Positions 7,950-14,887 are shown, numbered from the stretch's first letter. The stretch is DNA of 32,109 nt from SVFI01 sp045535935 (GCA_045535935.1 JAZSMO010000024.1:1-32109); one strand, 5' to 3'. Numbers and translations: made by a program. Notes: generated by a model from the sequence alone, not told the origin.

Positions 7950-8141
7950 CTATCTCTCATTGATTGCTTTCAAGAGAGCTTCAACGTCCATTCCGTGTAC
8001 CATTGCAGCTTCCTCCAGGCTCTCAGCCTGTGCGGACGGACATCCTACGCAGTGCATACCTGCTTCCATCAGAATCGGAATAATTGTCTGGTCTTTGCGA
8101 ATGATCTCACCGATTGTCATGTCTTTTGTTATTGTTTCCAT
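7950..8141 (-). CDS. DUF1858 small CxxC protein
   Basis: 63 aa. Matches the DUF1858 / hybrid-cluster-protein-associated redox domain: helix with TIGEIIRKDQTIIPILMEAGMHC, then the CVGCPSAQAESLEEA signature with a C-x-x-C pair at residues 31 and 34, then VHGMDVEALLKAIN. These proteins are thought to act in thiol or nitrosative/iron-sulphur chemistry, but the exact role is not settled. GGAGG precedes the ATG. It stands alone, with no hybrid cluster protein gene in the window. Confidence 0.9.
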   Translation of the reverse strand: METITKDMTIGEIIRKDQTIIPILMEAGMHCVGCPSAQAESLEEAAMVHGMDVEALLKAINER

Positions 8142-8234
8142 ATGAGTTACCTCCTGCTATTTCATACTGTATTCTGTCCGAAACACATCCGGAACATCTT
8201 TGCTCAGTATACATCCTTCCGTCATTTTAAGCAA

Positions 8235-8891
8235 CTATTCATTTTCTTCCTTTTTCTTCATTTTTTTATAAATGCCGAACGACAATAAGCTTCCGACAAC
8301 AATCAGCACCAGAATCATCGCTGCACAGTGCAGGAAAAATGTATCCGGAAGAATCGTGATAACCGGATCTGTCTTCGCATCAAAAATCCAGTAATCATTG
8401 TCGAACGCAATCTTGTGAAAAATGACAAATGCCTTATCCCAGTTCACCGCCATAGCTGCTCCGAGCACCGCCGGAATCAGCAGTGTAAAAATACCGGTCA
8501 GCTTCCAGAATTGATAAGACTGCTTCCTCATATGCAAAAACACAAGCACAGCCCCCGCCAAACCGCACAAAAGCGCCATCCGTTGAAAAAGCACAAAGAT
8601 CACTTTCACCTCTTCAAAGTGTATCCTTCCCGTCTCGGACATTGCCAGCGTCGGAAACTCCAGCTTCTCATCGGAAAACATAGAATTATAGTCGATGAGC
8701 ACATCATAATTTTCCCTGATTTCTTCCTCCGGAATTCCCGAGCGCTCCTCTATCCCAAGCAGCTCGATATCCATATAGTAGAGAGGTCTGAAATTCAACG
8801 TCACCGCCACCGAAAAAGATACAATAAAAAGAAACAACACAAGCGCCGAGATCACATCCATCAAACCGCTCAAAATTTTGTTTTTTGACAT
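8235..8891 (-). CDS. DUF1461/TIGR01906 integral membrane protein (Lit-like)
   Basis: 218 aa with about four membrane segments (around residues 12-34, 95-120, 128-148 and 185-208). The family signatures are present: a His-containing RIHFEEVK before the second helix, and FHKIAFDNDYWIF...TDPVITILPDTFF before the last. Some proteins described as lipoprotein intramolecular transacylases (Lit), which move an acyl chain to make lyso-form lipoproteins, resemble this family; that link here is from memory of the family and unproven. I took the ATG at 8891, which has GGAAGGG upstream, rather than the far upstream frame extension. Divergent from pflB. Confidence 0.75.
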   Translation of the reverse strand: MSKNKILSGLMDVISALVLFLFIVSFSVAVTLNFRPLYYMDIELLGIEERSGIPEEEIRENYDVLIDYNSMFSDEKLEFPTLAMSETGRIHFEEVKVIFVLFQRMALLCGLAGAVLVFLHMRKQSYQFWKLTGIFTLLIPAVLGAAMAVNWDKAFVIFHKIAFDNDYWIFDAKTDPVITILPDTFFLHCAAMILVLIVVGSLLSFGIYKKMKKKEENE

Positions 8892-8956
8892 CACTTTTTC
8901 CCTTCCTTCAAAGCAAGTATTCCCTTTGCTCAAAATAGTAACAGTTTTTCTGCGTT

Positions 8957-8999
8957 TTGTACACAAAAAAGAACAAGGCTTTCCTTGACTTGTATACAA
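8957..8999. promoter_or_regulatory. Two palindromic boxes at the pfl promoter
   Basis: TTGTACACAA (8957-8966) and the perfect palindrome TTGTATACAA (8990-8999). Their centres are 33 bp apart, about three helical turns; the second overlaps the last base of the -35 and the spacer. Likely operator pair for a dimeric regulator; the protein is unknown. Confidence 0.45.
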
Positions 9000-9014
9000 T
9001 CTATCCTTTATAAT
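8985..9014 (+). promoter_or_regulatory. Sigma-A promoter for split pfl operon
   Basis: TTGACT (8985-8990), 18-bp spacer, TATAAT (9009-9014). The leader of about 85 nt contains overlapping small hairpins (CACC-ttgc-GGTG at 9046-9057 or CGGTG-ttttt-CACCG at 9053-9067) and ends at an AGGAGG ribosome site. Confidence 0.75.
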
Positions 9015-9107
9015 GCAAATTAAAGAATAAGCTTAGTTTTATTCGCACCTTGCGGTGTTTTTCACCGTTTAAAAATTCAAAATAATTTAATAGGAGGCTA
9101 TTTCAAA

Positions 9108-11147
9108 ATGAGACCAGAATGGACAGATTTTGTAGGCGGCAAATGGGAACATGAAATCAACGTACGCGATTTCATCCAGAAAAACTACACTCCATACGAC
9201 GGAGATGATTCCTTCCTTGCAGGCCCTACACAGAACACAACAGATTTATGGGCAATGGTTATGGATTTAACCAAGAAAGAAAGAGAAGCAGGCGGCGTTC
9301 TCGATATGGATACAAAAGTTGTTTCCACTATCGTTTCTCACGGACCTGGATACCTTGACAAAGACAAAGAAACAATCGTAGGTTTCCAGACAGACGCACC
9401 TTTCAAACGTTCTATGCAGCCTTACGGCGGTATCCGTATGGCAGAAAAAGCTTGTGCAGACAACGGATACGAAGTTGATCCTGAAATCAGCGAGTTCTTC
9501 TCAACACACAGAAAAACTCACAATGCAGGATGTTTCGATGCTTACAACGCTGAGATGAGAGCTTGCCGTTCTTCACACGTTGTTACAGGTCTTCCGGATG
9601 CTTACGGGCGCGGACGTATCATCGGTGACTACAGACGTATCGCTTTATACGGTATCGACAGATTGATCGAAGATAAATTAGAGCAGAAAGATTCTACAGG
9701 ACGTGTTATGACAGATGACGTTATCCGTCTTCGTGAAGAAATCTCTGAGCAGATCGTAGCTCTGAAGCAGATGAAAGAAATGGCTTCCTTCTACGGATGC
9801 GATATCTCTAAACCTGCTACAAACGTAAAAGAAGCTATCCAGGCTACTTACTTCGGTTACTTATCAGCAGTGAAAGAGCAGAATGGTGCTGCTATGTCCC
9901 TCGGACGTACCTCTACATTCATCGACATCTTTGCTGAAAGAGACTTAAAGAACGGAACATTTACAGAAGAGCAGATCCAGGAATTCGTTGACCACTTCAT
10001 CATGAAGTTACGTTGCATCAAATTCGCTCGTACACCTGAGTACAACAACCTCTTCGCAGGTGACCCGGTATGGGTAACAGAATCACTCGGTGGTGTTGGT
10101 ATCGACGGACGTCACATGGTAACAAAATCTTCATTCCGTTACTTAAATACATTATCTAACTTAGGTGCAGCTCCGGAACCGAACTTAACAGTTCTCTGGT
10201 CTACAAGACTTCCGGAAGCATTCAAGAAATACTGTGCTAAGATGTCTATCAAGACTTCTTCTATCCAGTACGAAAACGACGACCTCATGAGAGTAACTCA
10301 CGGTGATGACTATGCGATCGCTTGTTGTGTATCTTCTATGGTTGTTGGTAAGCAGATGCAGTTCTTCGGCGCTCGTGCAAACCTTGCTAAGTGTATGTTA
10401 TACGCTATGAACGGTGGTGTGGACGAAGTTACTAAGAAACAGGTTGGTCCGAAATATCGCCCAATCGAAGGTGACGGCGCACTTGATTACGATGATGTAA
10501 TGGACAAATTCACAGACATGATGGAATGGCTTGCAGACGTATATGTAAATACTCTGAACGTTATCCACTACATGCATGACAAATACTGCTACGAAAGAGC
10601 TCAGATGGCTTTACATGACAGAGACGTATTCCGTTACTTCGCAACAGGTATCGCTGGTCTTTCTGTAGTAGCTGACTCTTTATCAGCAATCAAATACGCT
10701 AAGGTTACACCTGTTCGTGACGAAGACGGTATTATCGTTGACTTCGTAACAGAAGGTGAATTCCCTAAATATGGTAACGATGATGACCGCGTAGATACTA
10801 TCGCTCGTGACCTTGTTGCTAAGTTCATGACAATGCTCCGCAGACATCATACTTACAGAGATAGTTTTGCAACTATGTCAGTACTCACAATCACATCCAA
10901 CGTAACATACGGAAAAGCTACAGGTAACACACCTGACGGACGTAAGAAAGGTCAGCCTTTCGCTCCTGGTGCTAACCCAATGCACGGACGTGATACTCAT
11001 GGTGCAGTTGCTTCCTTATCTTCTGTATCTAAACTTCCGTTCCAGCATGCACAGGATGGTATCTCCAATACATTTACTATCATCCCTGGCGCACTCGGAA
11101 AAGAAGATCAGGTATTCTCAGGAGATATCGAAATCGACTTAAACTAA
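9108..11147 (+). CDS. pflB: Pyruvate formate-lyase core lacking the glycyl-radical domain
   Basis: Formate C-acetyltransferase: pyruvate + CoA to acetyl-CoA + formate, by a radical mechanism in the anaerobic cytoplasm. The protein has 679 aa against roughly 750-760 for the usual enzyme. The active-site cysteine pair is present in IACCVS (C406-C407), as are the normal N-terminus (WTDFVGGKWEHEINVRDFI) and the QHAQDGISNTFTIIPGALGKEDQV segment. It then stops at EIDLN, exactly before the point where the C-terminal radical domain begins in the Escherichia coli protein; no RVSGYA loop exists in this frame. That domain is supplied by the separate gene at 11404-11649. Two adjacent TAA codons end the frame, so a simple readthrough is unlikely. 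The codon bias is strong and unlike its neighbours, as expected of a very highly expressed gene. Confidence 0.93.
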   Translation: MRPEWTDFVGGKWEHEINVRDFIQKNYTPYDGDDSFLAGPTQNTTDLWAMVMDLTKKEREAGGVLDMDTKVVSTIVSHGPGYLDKDKETIVGFQTDAPFKRSMQPYGGIRMAEKACADNGYEVDPEISEFFSTHRKTHNAGCFDAYNAEMRACRSSHVVTGLPDAYGRGRIIGDYRRIALYGIDRLIEDKLEQKDSTGRVMTDDVIRLREEISEQIVALKQMKEMASFYGCDISKPATNVKEAIQATYFGYLSAVKEQNGAAMSLGRTSTFIDIFAERDLKNGTFTEEQIQEFVDHFIMKLRCIKFARTPEYNNLFAGDPVWVTESLGGVGIDGRHMVTKSSFRYLNTLSNLGAAPEPNLTVLWSTRLPEAFKKYCAKMSIKTSSIQYENDDLMRVTHGDDYAIACCVSSMVVGKQMQFFGARANLAKCMLYAMNGGVDEVTKKQVGPKYRPIEGDGALDYDDVMDKFTDMMEWLADVYVNTLNVIHYMHDKYCYERAQMALHDRDVFRYFATGIAGLSVVADSLSAIKYAKVTPVRDEDGIIVDFVTEGEFPKYGNDDDRVDTIARDLVAKFMTMLRRHHTYRDSFATMSVLTITSNVTYGKATGNTPDGRKKGQPFAPGANPMHGRDTHGAVASLSSVSKLPFQHAQDGISNTFTIIPGALGKEDQVFSGDIEIDLN

Positions 11148-11174
11148 TAATTGACGGAAAAGGACCGGTGAATT

Positions 11175-11378
11175 ATGGACGAAAATGCAATGATTGAAGA
11201 TTTAATCAAACAGCTTGACGGCGGAATGGCAAAAGGCGTCGGACATGTAAATGTCGAAGTCGATGAGACTTTGACAGGTTCTCGCAATGTTGAGACCATG
11301 GGATGTACCGATTGCTCCAGAACACCACTTGCGTGCAGTGTTCCGACACTTCACCAGGGCTTAGACGACTATCAATAA
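11175..11378 (+). CDS. 67-aa paralogue of radical-domain N-terminus, Cys-containing, no radical Gly
   Basis: The first ~30 residues (IEDLIKQLDGGMAKGVGHVNVEV) resemble the start of the radical domain encoded just downstream (VDNLVNLLDGYAVKGGHHLNVNV). The rest diverges: no RVSGYA loop, but a Cys-containing tail GCTDCSRTPLACSVP (C44, C47, C54) ending LDDYQ. It lies 27 bp after pflB with GGA-rich sequence before its ATG and 25 bp before the radical-domain gene, so it is in the operon. Function unknown. By position it could bind the same cleft of the PflB core as the radical domain, holding it closed, assisting exchange or sensing redox state. The homology is short, and I do not recognise a named family. 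Confidence 0.75.
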   Translation: MDENAMIEDLIKQLDGGMAKGVGHVNVEVDETLTGSRNVETMGCTDCSRTPLACSVPTLHQGLDDYQ

Positions 11379-11403
11379 TTACAACTAATAGGAGGTAAAC
11401 ATT

Positions 11404-11649
11404 ATGTCAGAAGTTAGTACAGCACAGGTTGATAACCTTGTGAACTTATTAGATGGATACGCTGTAAAAGGCGGACATCACCTTAACGTAAACGTTCTTA
11501 ACAGAGATACATTATTAGATGCTCAGGCTCATCCTGAGAACTACCCACAGCTTACAATCCGTGTTTCCGGATACGCTGTAAACTTTGTTAAATTAACAGC
11601 TGAACAGCAGAATGACGTTATCTCACGTACATTCCACGAGTCAGTTTAA
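11404..11649 (+). CDS. Stand-alone glycyl-radical domain of pyruvate formate-lyase
   Basis: 81 aa equal to the C-terminal domain of PflB. Motifs in order: NLLDGY, HHLNVNVLNRDTLLDA, ENYPQLTIRVSGYAVNF with the radical Gly at position 56, and EQQNDVISRTFHESV. It resembles GrcA/YfiD, the spare radical domain that rescues oxygen-cleaved PflB in enterobacteria. Here, however, the core gene has no radical domain of its own, so this small protein should be obligatory. AGGAGG precedes the ATG. The same strong codon bias as pflB indicates high expression in matching amounts. PflA (11846-12607) would install the radical. A terminator follows directly. Confidence 0.92.
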   Translation: MSEVSTAQVDNLVNLLDGYAVKGGHHLNVNVLNRDTLLDAQAHPENYPQLTIRVSGYAVNFVKLTAEQQNDVISRTFHESV

Positions 11650-11665
11650 TTAACAGACTTATCGG

Positions 11666-11701
11666 AGAGTGTCGCTTCGCAGGAAGCGGCACTCTTTTTT
11701 T
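11666..11701 (+). terminator. Terminator of the split pfl operon
   Basis: 13-bp stem AGAGTGTCGCTTC / GAAGCGGCACTCT with a GCAG loop and one G-T pair, then T7. Very strong; separates the radical-domain gene from pflA. Confidence 0.92.
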
Positions 11702-11751
11702 GCTTGTGTCGGCTTTTGCATAAAACAGAATATTTTCACACATACACACCA

Positions 11752-11779
11752 CCACAAAACAGTTATCTTGTGGTATACT
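11752..11779 (+). promoter_or_regulatory. pflA promoter with inverted repeat
   Basis: Extended -10 TGGTATACT (11771-11779) without a good -35. The inverted repeat CCACAA (11752-11757) / TTGTGG (11768-11773) runs into the extended -10, so a regulator bound there would block or assist polymerase. Confidence 0.5.
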
Positions 11780-11845
11780 ATACAAAGATAAAGCAAGCCT
11801 AGCGGCTGCCAAACAAAAAATTAATCCGAAAAGAGGTAACTATAT

Positions 11846-12607
11846 ATGAGCGGAAGAATTCATTCAATCGAAACATTCGGAACCGTAGACGGACCGGGAA
11901 CCCGATTTGTCGTGTTTGTACAGGGCTGTCCGATGCGATGTGCGTACTGCCACAACCCGGATACCTGGCCGGTGAACGGCGGAACCGAGATGGAAGTTTC
12001 TGAAATCATGGCACAATATGAGCGCAACAAAGCCTTCTATAACGGCGGCGGCATTACCGTCACCGGCGGCGAACCGCTTCTTCAGGTAGATTTCCTGATC
12101 GAGCTTTTTACCGAAGCCAAGAAACAGGGCGTGCACACCTGCATTGACACCTCAGGCATCACTTACAAGCCAGATAATACAGACTACATTGCAAAACTGG
12201 ATCAGCTGATGACTTTAACCGACCTTGTTATGCTTGATATTAAGCACATCGATCCGGAAAAGCACAAAGATCTTACACAGCAGCCAAACGATGGCATCCT
12301 GGCTTTTGCTGCATACCTGAACGAAAAAGAAGTTCCGATGTGGATCCGCCACGTTGTTGTTCCGGGGCTGACCGACGACGACAAATATCTCTTTGATCTC
12401 GGCTATTACATCGGACGTTTCAAAAATCTGAAAGCGCTTGATGTATTGCCGTATCACACCATGGGAAAAGCCAAATACGAACAGCTCGGAATGGAATACC
12501 GCCTGAAAGACACGCCCGACATGGACAAGTCAAAAATTGTCGACAAAAAGAAGGTAATTCTTGACGGAATACGGAAAATCCGTGCAGAAATGGAAGAAAA
12601 TAAATAG
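11846..12607 (+). CDS. pflA: Pyruvate formate-lyase activating enzyme
   Basis: 253-aa radical SAM enzyme that abstracts a hydrogen from the glycine of the radical domain, using S-adenosylmethionine and a [4Fe-4S] cluster. The cluster motif C28-PMR-C32-AY-C35 is of the CxxxCxxC type, preceded by SIETFGTVDGPGTRFVVF as in true PflA. TGGEPLLQ (GGE motif) and the DIKH segment follow. Length is normal. AAAAGAGG precedes the ATG. It has its own promoter after the operon terminator, so activase level can be set apart from the enzyme. Its substrate here must be the separate 81-aa domain, presumably docked on the core. Confidence 0.95.
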   Translation: MSGRIHSIETFGTVDGPGTRFVVFVQGCPMRCAYCHNPDTWPVNGGTEMEVSEIMAQYERNKAFYNGGGITVTGGEPLLQVDFLIELFTEAKKQGVHTCIDTSGITYKPDNTDYIAKLDQLMTLTDLVMLDIKHIDPEKHKDLTQQPNDGILAFAAYLNEKEVPMWIRHVVVPGLTDDDKYLFDLGYYIGRFKNLKALDVLPYHTMGKAKYEQLGMEYRLKDTPDMDKSKIVDKKKVILDGIRKIRAEMEENK

Positions 12608-12616
12608 TCAATAGAC

Positions 12617-12670
12617 TTGTTTTTCTTGCATATTTTTTATATAATACTGTTGTTGATAGAAAACTATCAA
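12617..12670 (+). promoter_or_regulatory. Ferredoxin promoter and leader hairpin
   Basis: TTGTTT (12617-12622), 17-bp spacer, TATAAT (12640-12645). Just downstream the leader forms a perfect 7-bp hairpin TTGATAG-aaaa-CTATCAA (12653-12670), near the expected 5' end, where it could stabilise the mRNA or act as an operator. Confidence 0.6.
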
Positions 12671-12707
12671 TTCTATAGGATGAACATAATTTAAGGAGGA
12701 TAATGAC

Positions 12708-12878
12708 ATGGCACGTAAAATTTCAGACGCTTGTGTAGCTTGTGGTGCATGCGAAAGCACATGCCCAGTTGGAGCAATCAGCATGGGAGATGGCAAATTC
12801 GAAATCGATGAAGCAAAATGCATCGACTGCGGAGCTTGCGAAGGTGCTTGCCCAACAGGCGCTATCTCAGAAGCTTAA
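12708..12878 (+). CDS. 2[4Fe-4S] clostridial-type ferredoxin
   Basis: 56 aa, a small soluble low-potential electron carrier. Two CxxCxxCxxxCP cluster motifs: C9, C12, C15, C19 and C38, C41, C44, C48, in the symmetrical duplicated fold (CVACGACESTCPVGAIS and CIDCGACEGACPTGAIS). AAGGAGG precedes the ATG. The codon bias is strong, like pflB, implying abundance. Own promoter and terminator. It lies 100 bp after pflA, and a reduced ferredoxin could supply the electron for the PflA cluster, but it can equally serve general fermentative metabolism. Confidence 0.95.
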   Translation: MARKISDACVACGACESTCPVGAISMGDGKFEIDEAKCIDCGACEGACPTGAISEA

Positions 12879-12900
12879 TTTAAGTTATATGAAAACGAAG

Positions 12901-12928
12901 ATCCCGGGCCGACTGGTCCGGGATTTTA
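12901..12928 (+). terminator. Ferredoxin terminator
   Basis: 10-bp stem ATCCCGGGCC-gact-GGTCCGGGAT (one G-T pair) followed by TTTT. Nearly the same hairpin recurs at 13793-13816. Confidence 0.88.
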
Positions 12929-13033
12929 ACACACCTATTTATTTCTTTTTTCAAATATATCATCATGGTCACTCGACCGACTTTTTCATTTTATATTTAT
13001 ATTCTAATCTCATATCAAGGAGGTCTTTTTTCT

Positions 13034-13624
13034 ATGGAATACTCTTCTCGAGAATCGCAACGCTCCGGTCGCGATAAATCAATTTCTATCAATCATACAT
13101 ATATTAACAGCGGAGAATATAAGCGAAAATTTGACCGCATAACCGACAACCCCAAACTAAACCGACTGCTCTATCAACTTGCAAAGAAAATGTTGATACA
13201 TCGCAGTGGTACCAATTACGAAGATATGTACTGGATAAACCTTGAAACTCTTCAAATTCTTGCCTCAGAAACTGATAGCCGGACAGAGCACAAAATATCC
13301 TACTCACGCAAAACCAAACAACGAATCAAATCTGCAGCCAAACTCAATACACCGATTTTAACCATTCATTCACACCCAAACAGTTTTCCTCCAAGTATCG
13401 AAGATCTAAACTCAAACTTCAGAAATAATTATTCCCTCGGAATAATATGCTGCCATAACGGAACCCTATTTACATATGCCTCTTCAGAATACATAAGAAA
13501 AAAATATTACCAAATGCATATGGAAAACTTTTTAAAAATGGGATATAATGAATTCAATTCACAAATGCTGGCATTTCGTAAATTAGAGAAAAGTTCTAAT
13601 TTTTATGTAAGGGAGGTTGTTTAG
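13034..13624 (+). CDS. JAB/JAMM-like metal-dependent protein
   Basis: 196 aa with no signal peptide. The region I-H112-S-H114-P...PPS121-IED124 has the form of the zinc-binding JAMM signature (HxH, Ser, Asp) of the JAB/MPN fold, one residue shorter between HxH and Ser than in Rpn11 or RadC. Upstream NYEDMYWINLETLQI could hold the partner Glu (E71 or nearby), and SLGIICCHNGTLFTY looks like the following strands. JAB proteins include isopeptidases that cut ubiquitin-like tags, RadC-like proteins and toxin domains; which applies is unknown. I took the ATG at 13034 with AAGGAGG upstream rather than the longer frame from 12965. It is A+T rich, unlike its neighbours, and is followed without a gap by a 54-aa gene, suggesting an acquired two-gene cassette. 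Confidence 0.75.
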   Translation: MEYSSRESQRSGRDKSISINHTYINSGEYKRKFDRITDNPKLNRLLYQLAKKMLIHRSGTNYEDMYWINLETLQILASETDSRTEHKISYSRKTKQRIKSAAKLNTPILTIHSHPNSFPPSIEDLNSNFRNNYSLGIICCHNGTLFTYASSEYIRKKYYQMHMENFLKMGYNEFNSQMLAFRKLEKSSNFYVREVV

Positions 13625-13789
13625 ATGTTTAACTGTTACGAAGACGACAGACTACACATTCCTAAAATAATAAAGCTTATGAACCAAAAACAGCTGGAGC
13701 GTTGCATTCGCATCATGGATTTTTTCTATAAATTTCGCCCACGCAGAATAAAGAAAAAATTTCATACCGACACAAAATTTAATGTATAG
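13625..13789 (+). CDS. 54-aa basic protein coupled to the JAB-like gene
   Basis: Not recognised. The ATG follows the TAG of the JAB-like gene directly, with GGGAGG 8 nt upstream inside that gene, so translation is probably coupled. The sequence starts MFNCYEDDRLHIPKIIKLM, has a likely helix (NQKQLERCIRIMDFFYKF) and ends with a very basic segment (RPRRIKKKFH). A short partner after a possible metallopeptidase could be an antitoxin, a substrate or a nucleic-acid-binding accessory; none is shown by the sequence. Confidence 0.65.
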   Translation: MFNCYEDDRLHIPKIIKLMNQKQLERCIRIMDFFYKFRPRRIKKKFHTDTKFNV

Positions 13790-13792
13790 AAA

Positions 13793-13816
13793 ATCCCGGA
13801 CCGATTGGTCCGGGAT
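13793..13816. terminator. Terminator shared by JAB islet and epimerase
   Basis: Perfect 10-bp stem ATCCCGGACC-gatt-GGTCCGGGAT. On the minus strand TTTT follows, ending the epimerase; on the plus strand CTTAACG follows. It differs from the hairpin at 12901-12924 by one stem base and one loop base. Confidence 0.8.
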
Positions 13817-13826
13817 CTTAACGTTT

Positions 13827-14732
13827 CTACATATTCTCTTTAAAGTAATGATAGCAATTGCGGATTCCATCTTCCAAAGCAATGTATGCGACTCCCAAGG
13901 CCTTCACCTTACTTCCGTCATAGCGCTCCGACTCTTCCATACGCAGCGGAAATGGTAACGGAATCTGCTTTTCATACACTTGCAACACAGTGACTGGCAA
14001 ACTCTCAAAAGCTGATCCGCCTGCCCTCTGTGCAGCCTCCTGTAAACTATTGCGCCATATATCATAGGTCACGCCTTCCGTTCCGCATACATTGTACACC
14101 TGCCCATAAGCCTCAGACCGGCCACACATCCGCAAAATCACATCTGCGCAATCTTTCACATACACCATCTGAAACTCACCGGTCGCATCCACCGGGTGCA
14201 AAATCTGCCCTGCCTTTTCAATCCACTGAAAATAGATTCCTTCCCGAGGTGCATAATTGTCTTCCCCATAAATAAAGGATGGTCTTACGGATGTATATGC
14301 AAAACCATACTCAGAAGCACATGCCAAAAGTTCCCGCTCAAGAGCCACCTTTCCGGCGATATATGCCCCCTCCGGTCCCGGAAATACCCGTTCTTCCAAA
14401 GGACTATCCTCCGCCAGGACCTCCCCGGTACCTTTCCGGTACACATCACAGGTACTGATGAAAACATACTGTTTAAATCTGCCCTGCAACTGCTCTGCTA
14501 CCAAACGGATGTCACCTTCCTCGTAGGCGCAAAAATCGACAATAACATCGAAGTCACCTTCTATCTGTTGCAAAGCAGACACATCATGACGGTCACCTTT
14601 ACAGAAGCGGACTTCTTCCATAACAAGCGGCCGATTTCCGCGATTAAAAAGAGTCACTTCATGTTCCTTATAAGCCTTCTCCACGAAAGCTTTTCCCAAA
14701 AAATAAGTTCCGCCGATGACGAGTATTTTCAA
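13827..14732 (-). CDS. NAD-dependent epimerase/dehydratase family protein
   Basis: 301-aa extended short-chain dehydrogenase/reductase. The Rossmann motif ILVIGGTYFLGKAF (GGTxFxG) is at the N-terminus, DVIVDFCAYEEGD follows, then FISTCDVY with the catalytic-type Ser/Thr. Instead of YxxxK there is GAYIAGKVALE (Y-x-x-x-K spacing kept). The C-terminal half resembles sugar-nucleotide epimerases and the plant CSP41-like group. Substrate unknown. The start is TTG, chosen because AAAGGAG lies 9 nt upstream and the Rossmann strand begins at once (LKILVIGG). Single-gene unit with its own promoter (14785-14813) and terminator (13793-13816). Confidence 0.85.
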   Translation of the reverse strand: MKILVIGGTYFLGKAFVEKAYKEHEVTLFNRGNRPLVMEEVRFCKGDRHDVSALQQIEGDFDVIVDFCAYEEGDIRLVAEQLQGRFKQYVFISTCDVYRKGTGEVLAEDSPLEERVFPGPEGAYIAGKVALERELLACASEYGFAYTSVRPSFIYGEDNYAPREGIYFQWIEKAGQILHPVDATGEFQMVYVKDCADVILRMCGRSEAYGQVYNVCGTEGVTYDIWRNSLQEAAQRAGGSAFESLPVTVLQVYEKQIPLPFPLRMEESERYDGSKVKALGVAYIALEDGIRNCYHYFKENM

Positions 14733-14784
14733 TCTGTGACTCTCCTTTCTAAGGGCATTTGTAAAAAACAATCTCCCTTCATTT

Positions 14785-14813
14785 ATCATATGCCATTCTA
14801 ACACCAAAATCAA
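14785..14813 (-). promoter_or_regulatory. Sigma-A promoter for the epimerase gene
   Basis: Minus-strand TTGATT (14813-14808), 17-bp spacer, TATGAT (14790-14785), about 50 bp before the TTG start. Confidence 0.65.
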
Positions 14814-14865
14814 TTGACGAATTGCACAAGCCCAAAAAAGAATAAGCGTCGTTGACTTTATCTAC

Positions 14866-14887
14866 AAAGAAGACTGCAGTCTTCTTT
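14866..14887. repeat. Perfect 22-bp palindrome after dnaB
   Basis: AAAGAAGACTG/CAGTCTTCTTT without a loop base, 28 bp beyond the dnaB stop. The T-run after it on the minus strand is only three bases, so it is a modest terminator at best; it could also be a protein site. Confidence 0.6.

Noticed and set aside
9015..9107. Riboswitch in the pfl leader
   Set aside because: Only two tiny alternative hairpins; no match to a known riboswitch core that I could recognise.
12965..13033. N-terminal extension of the JAB-like protein
   Set aside because: The added 23 residues precede the AAGGAGG ribosome site, which fits the ATG at 13034.
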